The notes: generated by a model from the letters alone, not told the origin. A stretch of DNA of 7,519 nucleotides from Mycoplasmatota bacterium (GCA_012512795.1 JAAZDL010000134.1:1-7519), one strand, 5' to 3'; shown: positions 1-7,337, numbered from the stretch's first letter. A program made the numbers and translations.

Positions 1-1215
1 AAATTTGAAAATAAAAAAATCAAAGTTAAAGTGCATAATAAATATAAAATATCAGATAGATTTATGCTTCAAGAAGATGCTTTTGACTATGAAACACTAT
101 ATTATATGAAAAATTTAATTATTAAAGAAGATTATCCTACTATGGCTAAAGATATAGAAGAGTTTCTAAGAATTAATTATAATTTAAAATCAGTACATAT
201 ATATGTGTTTTCTAAAGAACTAATCACTACAATAATTGATCTTGTTAAAAATGATGAGTCAAGAAACATAGTTGTTTTTCTTCATCAATCAGCTGATAAA
301 GGTAATTTTATAACAGAAAACTTTTCTTGGTTAAAGCAATTAAATAAAAAATGTAAAATAGATTATACATGTGAATTTAGAATAGTTTATTCAAAATCTT
401 TTGTGTTAAACAACTTATTTAAACAACTTACATTTAACAATTTAAAACTTATATTTATTTTGTTTACTTATTTAAGTTTAGTTTCTTTGATTATTGTTAA
501 ATCTTATGCATATGTTGAAAAACTTAGTATAGATAAACTCAACCTTGAAATAATGAATGAAACTCTTATTGATGAAGAACTTAATGATGGAGATGTTAAT
601 TTAGAAGAAGAATTAAGTGAAGAAGAAATTAAATCGAAATATACTTTTTCTAAAGTATTTTCATCTCTTAAAAAGATAAATAAAGAAACTGTAGGGTATT
701 TATCTATCGATAACACTAACATTTCTTATCCAGTTGTTCAACATTCTGATAACAGTTATTATTTAAAAAGAGATTTTTATAAAAAGAAAACTAGTATGGG
801 TTGGATATATATGGACTATAGAAATAATCATAATACTTTTGATTCAAATACTATTATATATGGACACAGTATGTTAAATAAAACAATGTTTGGAACGTTA
901 CATAATGTATTAAATTCTTCATGGAGAAAGAAAGAATCTAATATGATAATTAGTTATGATACCCCAGATGGATCTTATTTATTTAAAATATTTTCTGCAT
1001 ATAGAGTAGACTATACTACTGACTATTTAAAAACTTCATTTGATTCTAAGAAATCTTTTAATAAATTTGTTAGTCTAATTAAAGGAAGAAGTGCATTTAA
1101 ATCTTCGGAAAAACTAGAATTTGGAGATAAAATACTGACTTTGTCAACATGCACCGGAACTGGTAATAAAAGATTAGTAGTTCATGCAAAATATATTGGT
1201 AAGGAGGAAAAGTAA
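1..1215 (+). CDS. srtB: Class B sortase with long cytoplasmic N-terminal region (5' end outside window)
   Basis: Membrane-anchored cysteine transpeptidase that would join surface proteins to peptidoglycan or to each other outside the membrane. Residues are numbered from the GTG at 31. Residues 1-137 are a mixed, probably cytoplasmic region with no family I recognise. A membrane helix spans about 138-156, followed by an acidic linker (about 175-200) and the sortase domain (about 204-392). Family hallmarks are visible: YPVVQHSDNSYYL, TIIYGHSM with His279, TLSTC with Cys374, and Arg381 in KRLVVHA, giving the complete His-Cys-Arg triad. The frame is open to base 1, and neither the GTG at 31 nor the ATG at 64 has a Shine-Dalgarno site, although every other gene here has one. 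The true start therefore probably lies upstream of the window. Ordinary SrtB proteins carry the membrane helix near residue 10-25, so the leading region is unusual. Its stop overlaps the next start as TAATG, suggesting translational coupling. The class is certain; the substrate is unknown. Confidence 0.9.
   Translation, partial: KFENKKIKVKVHNKYKISDRFMLQEDAFDYETLYYMKNLIIKEDYPTMAKDIEEFLRINYNLKSVHIYVFSKELITTIIDLVKNDESRNIVVFLHQSADKGNFITENFSWLKQLNKKCKIDYTCEFRIVYSKSFVLNNLFKQLTFNNLKLIFILFTYLSLVSLIIVKSYAYVEKLSIDKLNLEIMNETLIDEELNDGDVNLEEELSEEEIKSKYTFSKVFSSLKKINKETVGYLSIDNTNISYPVVQHSDNSYYLKRDFYKKKTSMGWIYMDYRNNHNTFDSNTIIYGHSMLNKTMFGTLHNVLNSSWRKKESNMIISYDTPDGSYLFKIFSAYRVDYTTDYLKTSFDSKKSFNKFVSLIKGRSAFKSSEKLEFGDKILTLSTCTGTGNKRLVVHAKYIGKEEK
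1201..1207 (+). promoter_or_regulatory. Ribosome binding site AAGGAGG for the 1215 gene
   Basis: A near-perfect Shine-Dalgarno sequence lies inside the last codons of the sortase gene, seven bases before the ATG at 1215. It fixes that start even though the two genes overlap by one base. Confidence 0.85.
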
Positions 1216-1859
1216 TGAAAAAAATAATTATTTTTATATTTTTGTTAATACCTTGTTTAGTGTTAGCAGCAACTGATGACTGTGATTATACAAAACAAGT
1301 AGAACTAGGAAAACTAGCTAGTAATATAAGTTACGAAACAAGTTATAATAGTAGTTCTAAAACTTTCACAGTAACATTTCATAATGTAAATGAAGGACTT
1401 TATTTAATATATAAAGACCATATATATAATGGTAGTTCAAGTAGTGAAGTTGAAATTAAAAATGTCCCTCAAGGAACTTCCATGAAAATTCCTGTTAAAA
1501 CTACATTAATAAGTTGTGATAATAGTCTTTTAACAATATATATTAATCTTCAATATTACAACCCGTATTATGATACTGAAGAATGTGAAAACTATAAAAG
1601 TAAATTAACAGTTTGCTCATCTCAGTTTTTATCATATGAAATTAATAAAGATATATTTGAAGGAGCTATAAAAAATTACGAAGAAAAAATCACAAATGAA
1701 CAAGTTGCACCACCAGAAGAAAAAAAGAAAACTGTTATGGAAACACTAAAAGAAATCACAATAAATTACGGTATCAAACTTGGATTAGTCGCACTTGGAA
1801 CAGCAATAGCAGTAGTACCAGCGAGAATAATATTTAGAAAAATTAAACATAAAATTTAA
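1215..1859 (+). CDS. Secreted protein with C-terminal membrane anchor (paralogue of next gene)
   Basis: I recognise no named family. The 214-residue product has a signal peptide (about 1-18, charged MKK, hydrophobic core, VLA cleavage site). A beta-rich ectodomain of about 145 residues follows, containing alternating-hydrophobic strands such as KTFTVTFHNV and LLTIYINLQYY. Next come a charged helical stalk with APPEEKKK (about 145-184), a membrane helix (about 185-207) and a short basic cytoplasmic tail, RKIKHKI. The mature part has four cysteines: 23, 101, 124 and 134. The last three are spaced CX22CX9C, close to the CX23CX8C of the following gene, and the segment between them also aligns (LL at the start, TE.CE before the second Cys). 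The topology fits a single-pass surface protein or assembly helper. The tail resembles a sorting signal only in having a hydrophobic segment and positive charges; no LPXTG- or NPQTN-like pentapeptide precedes it. The start is set by AAGGAGG and overlaps the sortase stop. Confidence 0.85.
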   Translation: MKKIIIFIFLLIPCLVLAATDDCDYTKQVELGKLASNISYETSYNSSSKTFTVTFHNVNEGLYLIYKDHIYNGSSSSEVEIKNVPQGTSMKIPVKTTLISCDNSLLTIYINLQYYNPYYDTEECENYKSKLTVCSSQFLSYEINKDIFEGAIKNYEEKITNEQVAPPEEKKKTVMETLKEITINYGIKLGLVALGTAIAVVPARIIFRKIKHKI

Positions 1860-1861
1860 AC

Positions 1862-1890
1862 TATACAATTTAAAAGTCTTATGTTATAAT
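1862..1890 (+). promoter_or_regulatory. Extended -10 promoter for the 1917 gene and downstream genes
   Basis: The -10 box TATAAT (1885-1890) is preceded by TG at 1882-1883, making an extended -10 (TGTTATAAT). Seventeen bases upstream of it is TATACA (1862-1867), a 4/6 match to TTGACA. It sits in the only gap between the first six genes long enough to hold a promoter, starting three bases after the previous stop. The giant-protein genes can therefore be transcribed independently of the sortase. This looks like a housekeeping sigma-A type promoter, predicted by eye. Confidence 0.65.
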
Positions 1891-1916
1891 TTAATATAGA
1901 ATAAAGTAGGTGAAAT

Positions 1917-2621
1917 ATGAAGAGAATATTACTTTTGTCTCTTATAGCATTAAGTTTGTTTTTCGCAAGAACAAATGTTTTTGCAGTATGTGAAGATAAG
2001 GAATTAAATGATTGGGCGGAGGATGTAGAGATACTTTTTCAAGAAGATGTATCACATCTTTATGAAACGCTAGATGAAAATGGTAATAAAGTATTAAAAG
2101 AGTATGTTGCAGAGTATTATTACAAATTACTAATCTGTACCCCCAGAGAAGATGTTACAGTAAAAGTAACAGATACTGAGAATACTAAAGAATATAATGC
2201 AATAAATAGTGATTTTGATAATTCATATATTATAAATTCATACTTACATTTTAAAGCAAAAACATATACATTTAAAATTTATGCAAATGATTCTTCAAGT
2301 TGTCCTGGAGAATTACTTAAAACTTTAAAATACACAGTTCCTGCCTATAATAAATATGTAGGAACAGAATTTTGTGAACAAAATCCTAATGAAGAAATAT
2401 GTCAAGCTGATTATGATAGTTCAAAAATAGAAGAAGAAAAAATTGATAAAATTATGGATTCTGTTATTGAAAAAAATAAAATTAGTTCTATGTCTTTTTT
2501 TGAAAAAGCTCTTTATTATGTTGGAAAATATTGGTTTTATGTTGTAATACCAATTATTGTTGTAGCAATTGTTTATTTTGTTAAAATTAGGGTATATAAA
2601 AAGAAGGGGGAAATAAAATGA
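1917..2621 (+). CDS. Secreted Cys-containing protein with C-terminal membrane anchor
   Basis: No family recognised. The 234-residue product has a signal peptide (1-23, cleavage after VFA). Its ectodomain of about 150 residues is rich in beta strands (EDVTVKVTDTE, KTYTFKIYAND), and a charged helical stalk follows (about 165-200). A membrane helix (about 204-222) ends in a basic tail, KIRVYKKKGEIK. The mature part has cysteines at 25, 74, 129, 153 and 162. The CX23CX8C pattern and the surrounding TE.CE segment match the 1215-1859 product, so the two are probably tandem paralogues that have diverged strongly. The beta-rich layout suggests an Ig-like or similar sandwich, but that is only an impression. 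The start is set by AGGTGA six or so bases upstream, and the gene has its own promoter. It overlaps the giant gene by ATGA, so the two are probably translated together. A role as membrane anchor or assembly partner of the giant protein is inferred from this coupling alone. Confidence 0.85.
   Translation: MKRILLLSLIALSLFFARTNVFAVCEDKELNDWAEDVEILFQEDVSHLYETLDENGNKVLKEYVAEYYYKLLICTPREDVTVKVTDTENTKEYNAINSDFDNSYIINSYLHFKAKTYTFKIYANDSSSCPGELLKTLKYTVPAYNKYVGTEFCEQNPNEEICQADYDSSKIEEEKIDKIMDSVIEKNKISSMSFFEKALYYVGKYWFYVVIPIIVVAIVYFVKIRVYKKKGEIK
2604..2611 (+). promoter_or_regulatory. G-run ribosome binding site of the giant gene
   Basis: AAGGGGGA lies six bases before the ATG at 2618, inside the last codons of the previous gene. 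A five-G run is rare in this AT-rich DNA and differs from the AGGAGG or AGGTGA sites of the neighbouring genes, though it can still pair with the 16S tail. It supports the 2618 start and coupled translation across the ATGA overlap. Confidence 0.6.
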
Positions 2622-5600
2622 AAAAGCAATTTATCTATCTTGGATTAAGTTTGTTTTTAACTTTATTCTTATTTAATGTAAATACTAATACAATATATGC
2701 TGTTGGATCTGAAGCAGCACCTAAAGTAACGATTAAAACTGTTGGAAGCAGGAGTATTGGTGGTTATTTTAACGGAAACTATTGGACATATAAAAACTAT
2801 ACTTCTTATAAAACAACAGTAACTAGTACTGCAACAGGTTATGTTGATTTTGCAACTCCGACTGAGGCAATTAATTGGTGTAAACAATATAATAGTGCTT
2901 GTTATAATGCAGGAACTTGTACATGTAGTGCAACTGTTAAAAAAATGTACTATTGTGGTGGTTACAAAGATAGTTATTCAAGTTGTAGATCTATATACAC
3001 ATATGGAACTTGTAAATATACTGCTGCTTTATTGCAATCTAAACAATATTATACTTGTACAATTCCTGGCGGAGATTATCCTAATGGTGCAAAATATTAC
3101 AATACAAATGGAACAGCAAAAAACACTTGTAATTCTAATTGTAAAAAAAGTAAATGTGCATGTACTAGTACATTTAATAGATATGTTTTCTATGTAAGAC
3201 ATTTAGGAAAAGAAGCTGTTGAAACTCAATTGAAATATCAAGAATATGGACCGATACCTCTATATTTATATAAATATGCTATAACATCATCAGCAGTTCA
3301 AGATCCTACTTATTGTATTCAACCAGGTAGTGCTGCTCCAGGTGGGCAAGCATATTGCTTAAATGAAAATGTTGATCTTAGTGTATGTTCTTCTGTAAAT
3401 GATTATTATTTTTGTGGACTTGGTTTAATTTTATCTAATACTGTTAAAGAAGTTACAGGTTCTGATGGCAAAAAGACATATGTATATAAAACTGCTTCTG
3501 ATAGTGGATACTATAGTTATGATGCGGTTACTATTGCTCTTCGTATGTGGGTAGCATACTGGAATCAGGAAAAAGGAAAAACTAGCAATGTTTTATCTTA
3601 CTCTGATGGACTAGGCCATGAAAACCCAGAAGCATTTAACTATATATCAAATACACCAGTATATGGAAACACTGCAGAGCATGTTGTTAAAAACAAATAT
3701 GCAGGGTCAACTTCTTCTCCTGGAACTGGTATAATTTATACAAAAGATGGTTATAATACATACTTACAAGGTATAGAATTATTTAATAAAGTTCATAAAG
3801 AAGAAGGTGCTAAAGAATTTTTTGATAGTTTATCTAGTAGTGCTGAATATGAAAAACCTAAAGTTAACGCAAGTAGAATAACTGAAGAAGGAGGTTCAAT
3901 CGAAGTTGAATTACCTACTGAATTTAGTAAAATTCAAGTTGCATGTACTAAAGATGAGTTACTTGGCAAAGTAAAAAATAGTGGCTGTAAAGTTCAAGTT
4001 ACTATAAAAGATGAAAAAGGTGTTGTTGTTGAAGACGATAGAATTTCTAGTGGATGGTGTGATAAAGAACATTGTACTATTCAAATCGAAGGAAGCAAAA
4101 CATGTGATAGATATGCTAAAAAAGGCGTAATATTAAAATGGACTTATACTGTTACATTAAAAGAGTGGGGTGGAAAAGCAGGATATATAAGACAATATGT
4201 AAACTGTGCTGGTGAAAATAAAACTCAAGTTATGATGACGTTTGCACTAAATCAAAAAAATGAAGAAGAATCACTAGCAAATTATATACCAACAACTACT
4301 GTTGGAGGTTCAATATATGTTAAATGTCCTTGCGATGATACAGTAAAATGTAGCAACTTTGATCCTATTGAAGATCTTCCAAGTTCTTGTGAGGGAGATG
4401 ATATATTTGGCAAAGGTGAATATGATACATATGTAAAAGGAAGCAAAGAAGATCCTTATATGAACTGTATTCTTAATTCTTGTTTTGAAGAAGATGTAGA
4501 AGAATTTAACTTTAGTGAAAAATATGGTGTTAACACAGATGTATGTAATATATATTGTCGTGAAGATATAACATTCTACTTAGCAAATAAAACTAGAGTT
4601 TATGCAGGAATGCAATTTAGTTATGATATAGCACCTAAGTTACTTGCAACTGGTGAAGTAAAAAATATACTATCACCATCACCAGATTATAAATTAACAA
4701 GTGTTGTTCTTCAAAAAAGGCAATGTACATCTGAAATATATTACGATAAACCAGATCCAATAAACGGAAAAACTTGGTTACAAAGATATGACGAAGCTGT
4801 AAAATCAATGATGACAGCATATAATAATTGGAAAAAAGCTGAAGCTTTATATGATTGGCAAATGGCAAGTAATTCTGGAAAACCTGATGAAGTTACTGGT
4901 CCTGGAGCACAATGCTACTCAGGTAGTGGTTGTCATGGATCGTGTACAGCAAGTACATATTTAAATCCTATTAAGTATGTATTATACTGGCCAAAACAAG
5001 GAAATACTGAAAAATATAACAATTATTCAATTACATCAGGAACTAAAGTTGGTATGCAATTTAACTTAACTAAAGGTTCTAGCACAAATAGTACAAGTAG
5101 CGGTAGTTATAATAGCGCCTCTGGATGCTCAACTAGTAGTTGTGATTGTGATACCTGTACTAGTACTAACGCTGATGGAAGCACGTCATCTTATTCTTGT
5201 AACTGCTCTACTTCTTATTCAAGCGGTAGATGTAATAGAGGTTCAGCTGGAGATTATAATGTTGCTAAAAATGCTGAAGATGTTGCATATAGATCATATA
5301 CTGCAACTGTAGATAAAGTTGCACAATTGTTATATGACTTACAAAACTGTAATATGTATTCACAAAGCAACGGAAGATTTGAAATAATAAAAGCTTTTTA
5401 TGATAGTGTGCCAACTTCTTATCACGGTACATATAGAGCTAAAGTAGTATCGGCTAAAAAATCTGGAACAAATGACATTTCTACAAAAGATTATGTTCTG
5501 CAAGAAGCATCATGTTCTGATCCAGATAAATGTATTAGTCTAAATATAGAATATGAAGATAAAAACTATGGAGCAGATACATTATTTGATAAAAAAGTTG

Positions 5601-6598
5601 AAATAATAGATTCTGAGTTAAATAAGAACTATTATTGTAGAGATGAAACAGACAATTGTTATCAGTATAAAAAAGGTGTAGAAGTAGAAATAGCTAGAGG
5701 TAACACAACTCAAAGTCATCATTTAGTAGAGTGTACAGGTACTAGAACAAATGCTAATTGTAAAACAACTGGTATATCTCTTCCGGTAAATGATTATGCT
5801 ACATTTATAGCTGTTACTGAAGCTGACTTCTGGCAACCAAAAAAATATCAAGTTGAAAGTTATACTGGTATTGTTAGTGAAGGTGAAGGAAATGATCCTA
5901 GTAAAAAATACTTACCATTAAGCAAATATGTTTATCCAGTAAGTAGTGATAAAACATCTGGTATGACAGGTTCATATGATATTAATTATGAATTTTCTAA
6001 AATAAGTGCTCACGGTAGTGACAAATTTCAAAATTATACTTATTCTTGTTCATATGATGTATATAATGTAACAAATCTATACGATTGTGAAATAACATAT
6101 GATAATGATAAAATTGATATAAGTGGATGTGCTAATACTTGTTATGAAATAATAGATGGGGTTCCTGTTATAAAAGATGGATGTAATGCATGGAGTGATG
6201 AAAATACTACTTCAAAAGGTTATGGATTTATATTTAGAAATGTAGATCTTAAAAACATGTTCCCTAGCACTAGAAAAATAGGTAATAACTGGACTGATGC
6301 TAAAGCTAATACAGCAATTAATAAAATAAATGCTACTGCTGATAAACTATATACAGATCCTAATCTATTAGAATATAGCTTTACTCTAACACCGGAATCT
6401 ATAAGAAACATTAGAAGATACAACAAAGATAGAGAAGGTGGAGGTGGAGGTTATATGGATAACTCACTATATAAATGTAATGTAAGTGCAGATTCAAGTG
6501 GTTTAAATTATTTCAATAAATGTAAAAGTCGCTTTTTAGAGACATCAAACTTAAATTATTTAGGAATTAACGATTTTTATATAAAGGTAGGTGAGTAA
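2618..6598 (+). CDS. Giant cysteine-rich secreted surface protein (1326 aa), possible thioester-like domain
   Basis: No named family assigned. A signal peptide (about 1-28, cleavage near TIYA) leads into a wholly extracytoplasmic protein. There is no C-terminal membrane helix and no sorting motif. By hand count it has about 55 cysteines. Regions in order: a Tyr/Thr/Ser-rich segment with 12 cysteines (88-182); a stretch with TYCIQPG at Cys233 and AVTIALRMW (303-311), reminiscent of Gram-positive thioester domains but with Ile306 where the reactive Gln would be expected; a beta-rich part (about 418-551); a KCPCDD segment (570-572); a predicted helix (about 720-751); a Cys/Ser/Thr-rich insert with seven cysteines at 837-872; a second helix (about 880-911); further beta-rich, Cys-containing sequence; and a C-terminal part with FRNVDLKNMFPSTRKIGNNW (1206-1225) and a five-Gly run (1274-1278). 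Five CXC motifs occur. ATGA overlap upstream and a 2-nt gap downstream place it at the centre of an operon. It probably acts as an adhesin or envelope structural protein; function is inferred. Confidence 0.9.
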   Translation: MKKQFIYLGLSLFLTLFLFNVNTNTIYAVGSEAAPKVTIKTVGSRSIGGYFNGNYWTYKNYTSYKTTVTSTATGYVDFATPTEAINWCKQYNSACYNAGTCTCSATVKKMYYCGGYKDSYSSCRSIYTYGTCKYTAALLQSKQYYTCTIPGGDYPNGAKYYNTNGTAKNTCNSNCKKSKCACTSTFNRYVFYVRHLGKEAVETQLKYQEYGPIPLYLYKYAITSSAVQDPTYCIQPGSAAPGGQAYCLNENVDLSVCSSVNDYYFCGLGLILSNTVKEVTGSDGKKTYVYKTASDSGYYSYDAVTIALRMWVAYWNQEKGKTSNVLSYSDGLGHENPEAFNYISNTPVYGNTAEHVVKNKYAGSTSSPGTGIIYTKDGYNTYLQGIELFNKVHKEEGAKEFFDSLSSSAEYEKPKVNASRITEEGGSIEVELPTEFSKIQVACTKDELLGKVKNSGCKVQVTIKDEKGVVVEDDRISSGWCDKEHCTIQIEGSKTCDRYAKKGVILKWTYTVTLKEWGGKAGYIRQYVNCAGENKTQVMMTFALNQKNEEESLANYIPTTTVGGSIYVKCPCDDTVKCSNFDPIEDLPSSCEGDDIFGKGEYDTYVKGSKEDPYMNCILNSCFEEDVEEFNFSEKYGVNTDVCNIYCREDITFYLANKTRVYAGMQFSYDIAPKLLATGEVKNILSPSPDYKLTSVVLQKRQCTSEIYYDKPDPINGKTWLQRYDEAVKSMMTAYNNWKKAEALYDWQMASNSGKPDEVTGPGAQCYSGSGCHGSCTASTYLNPIKYVLYWPKQGNTEKYNNYSITSGTKVGMQFNLTKGSSTNSTSSGSYNSASGCSTSSCDCDTCTSTNADGSTSSYSCNCSTSYSSGRCNRGSAGDYNVAKNAEDVAYRSYTATVDKVAQLLYDLQNCNMYSQSNGRFEIIKAFYDSVPTSYHGTYRAKVVSAKKSGTNDISTKDYVLQEASCSDPDKCISLNIEYEDKNYGADTLFDKKVEIIDSELNKNYYCRDETDNCYQYKKGVEVEIARGNTTQSHHLVECTGTRTNANCKTTGISLPVNDYATFIAVTEADFWQPKKYQVESYTGIVSEGEGNDPSKKYLPLSKYVYPVSSDKTSGMTGSYDINYEFSKISAHGSDKFQNYTYSCSYDVYNVTNLYDCEITYDNDKIDISGCANTCYEIIDGVPVIKDGCNAWSDENTTSKGYGFIFRNVDLKNMFPSTRKIGNNWTDAKANTAINKINATADKLYTDPNLLEYSFTLTPESIRNIRRYNKDREGGGGGYMDNSLYKCNVSADSSGLNYFNKCKSRFLETSNLNYLGINDFYIKVGE

Positions 6599-6600
6599 TA

Positions 6601-7296
6601 ATGAAAGAAGCATTTTGGGGATATTTCTTAATCGCTCTTGGTTTAATTATTATTACTGTGTTACTTTTAGTAAATAGACTTACAACTACTAATGAAGAAG
6701 GTTTCTATCTAGGCAGAGAAGTTTTAGAAGCTTCTATGATAGATGCTGTTGATTATGGAACATATAGAACTACTGGTAGATTAGTTATGTCAAAACAAAA
6801 ATTCGTTGAAGCTTTTATTCGTAGATTTTCTGAAAGTGTTACAAATAACAAGACATATAAACTTGAATTTTATGACATTTATGAAGAACCGCCAAAAGCA
6901 TCAGTTAGAATTAGAACAACAAGTGGTTCAACTGCTGTTAAAGATGATAGCTTTGAATTAACTCTTGATACAAACTTAAATGGTATTCTTGAAACAATAT
7001 ATGGAAAAACAGATACAGGGCCAACTTCAAGTGGAGATAATAGTGTAAACTATGATGACATTAGATATGTTGGTCGTGATGGCGGAGAAAACTATAGTGA
7101 TCCTGAACTTAGATTTATCAATACTTCTATTCCATGTGGTACTGCATTAATTATTAACTCAAGTGATATCGCTGGAGCTTGTAAATATGGTACTGGTACT
7201 ACAGATAATGCAAAATTTTGCAAAGTAGTTTATGGTGGTAAAACTGTATATGTTAGAAGAGGAGATTTAAGAACTGGTCAACCAATATGTGATTAA
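6601..7296 (+). CDS. Bitopic membrane protein, pseudopilin-like N-terminus, SH3b-like C-terminus
   Basis: A 231-residue protein with one N-terminal membrane helix (about 7-24) directly after MKEAFW, and no cleavable signal peptide. An extended amphipathic helix follows (about 25-80, with REVLEASMIDAVDYGTY), then a beta-rich part (about 84-135). This is the general plan of TadE-like or pseudopilin proteins. From memory it resembles the uncharacterised DUF5411-type proteins of RF39-like Firmicutes, but I cannot confirm that. After a Ser/Gly linker (about 135-150), residues 176-231 contain four cysteines (179, 194, 207, 230). The segment CKVVYGGKTVYVRRGDL matches the WxKVxYNGKxGYVxxxxL style of bacterial SH3 (SH3b) wall-binding domains. 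The classical prepilin cleavage site with Glu at +5 is absent. The start is set by AGGTGA at 6589-6594, two bases after the giant gene. A role anchoring or assembling the giant protein at the membrane-wall interface is inferred from this position. Confidence 0.85.
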   Translation: MKEAFWGYFLIALGLIIITVLLLVNRLTTTNEEGFYLGREVLEASMIDAVDYGTYRTTGRLVMSKQKFVEAFIRRFSESVTNNKTYKLEFYDIYEEPPKASVRIRTTSGSTAVKDDSFELTLDTNLNGILETIYGKTDTGPTSSGDNSVNYDDIRYVGRDGGENYSDPELRFINTSIPCGTALIINSSDIAGACKYGTGTTDNAKFCKVVYGGKTVYVRRGDLRTGQPICD

Positions 7297-7324
7297 AAAT
7301 TAATTCGTATGAATTAATTTTTTT
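7295..7324 (+). terminator. Rho-independent terminator
   Basis: AAAAATTAATTC (7295-7306) and GAATTAATTTTT (7311-7322) form a perfect 12-bp stem closed by a GTAT loop, running into a T tract at 7318-7324. The stem begins within the TAA stop of the preceding gene. It has only one G:C pair, so stability comes from length. It closes the giant-protein operon. Confidence 0.8.
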
Positions 7325-7337
7325 ATTTGTATTAATG

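Noticed and set aside
504..722. Minus-strand frame of 72 codons in the sortase gene
   Set aside because: Ser/Leu-rich antisense reading of the acidic linker, with no ribosome site; likewise the minus-strand frames at 2669-2887, 4635-4868 and 6220-6426.
1242..1260. Cys14 in the signal peptide of the 1215 gene as a lipoprotein cysteine
   Set aside because: The preceding residues LIP put Pro at -1, which does not fit a lipobox, and hydrophobic sequence continues to a better signal peptidase I site at VLA.
2619..2621. TGA read as tryptophan (Mycoplasma-type code)
   Set aside because: Tryptophan is encoded by TGG throughout, the long frames contain no internal TGA, and read-through here would hit a TAA after a few codons.
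2841..3197. 118-codon + strand frame inside the giant gene
   Set aside because: It has no ribosome site, lies wholly inside the giant gene in another frame, and has the Val/Leu/Ile-rich make-up expected from reading Cys/Tyr/Thr-rich codons out of frame.
3911..3925. LPTEF in the giant protein as a sorting signal
   Set aside because: It is internal (around residue 432-436), lies within a beta-rich region, and has neither the Thr-Gly pair nor a following hydrophobic tail.
5080..5230. Low-complexity AGTACT/ACTAGT-like stretch as a DNA repeat or array
   Set aside because: The units are irregular and short, and simply reflect Ser/Thr/Cys codons of the Cys-rich insert; no fixed-length repeat or spacer pattern exists.
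6601..6640. Classical type IV prepilin cleavage site in the 231-residue protein
   Set aside because: There is no Gly followed by a hydrophobic stretch with Glu at +5; the only nearby Glu is at position 3, before the membrane helix.
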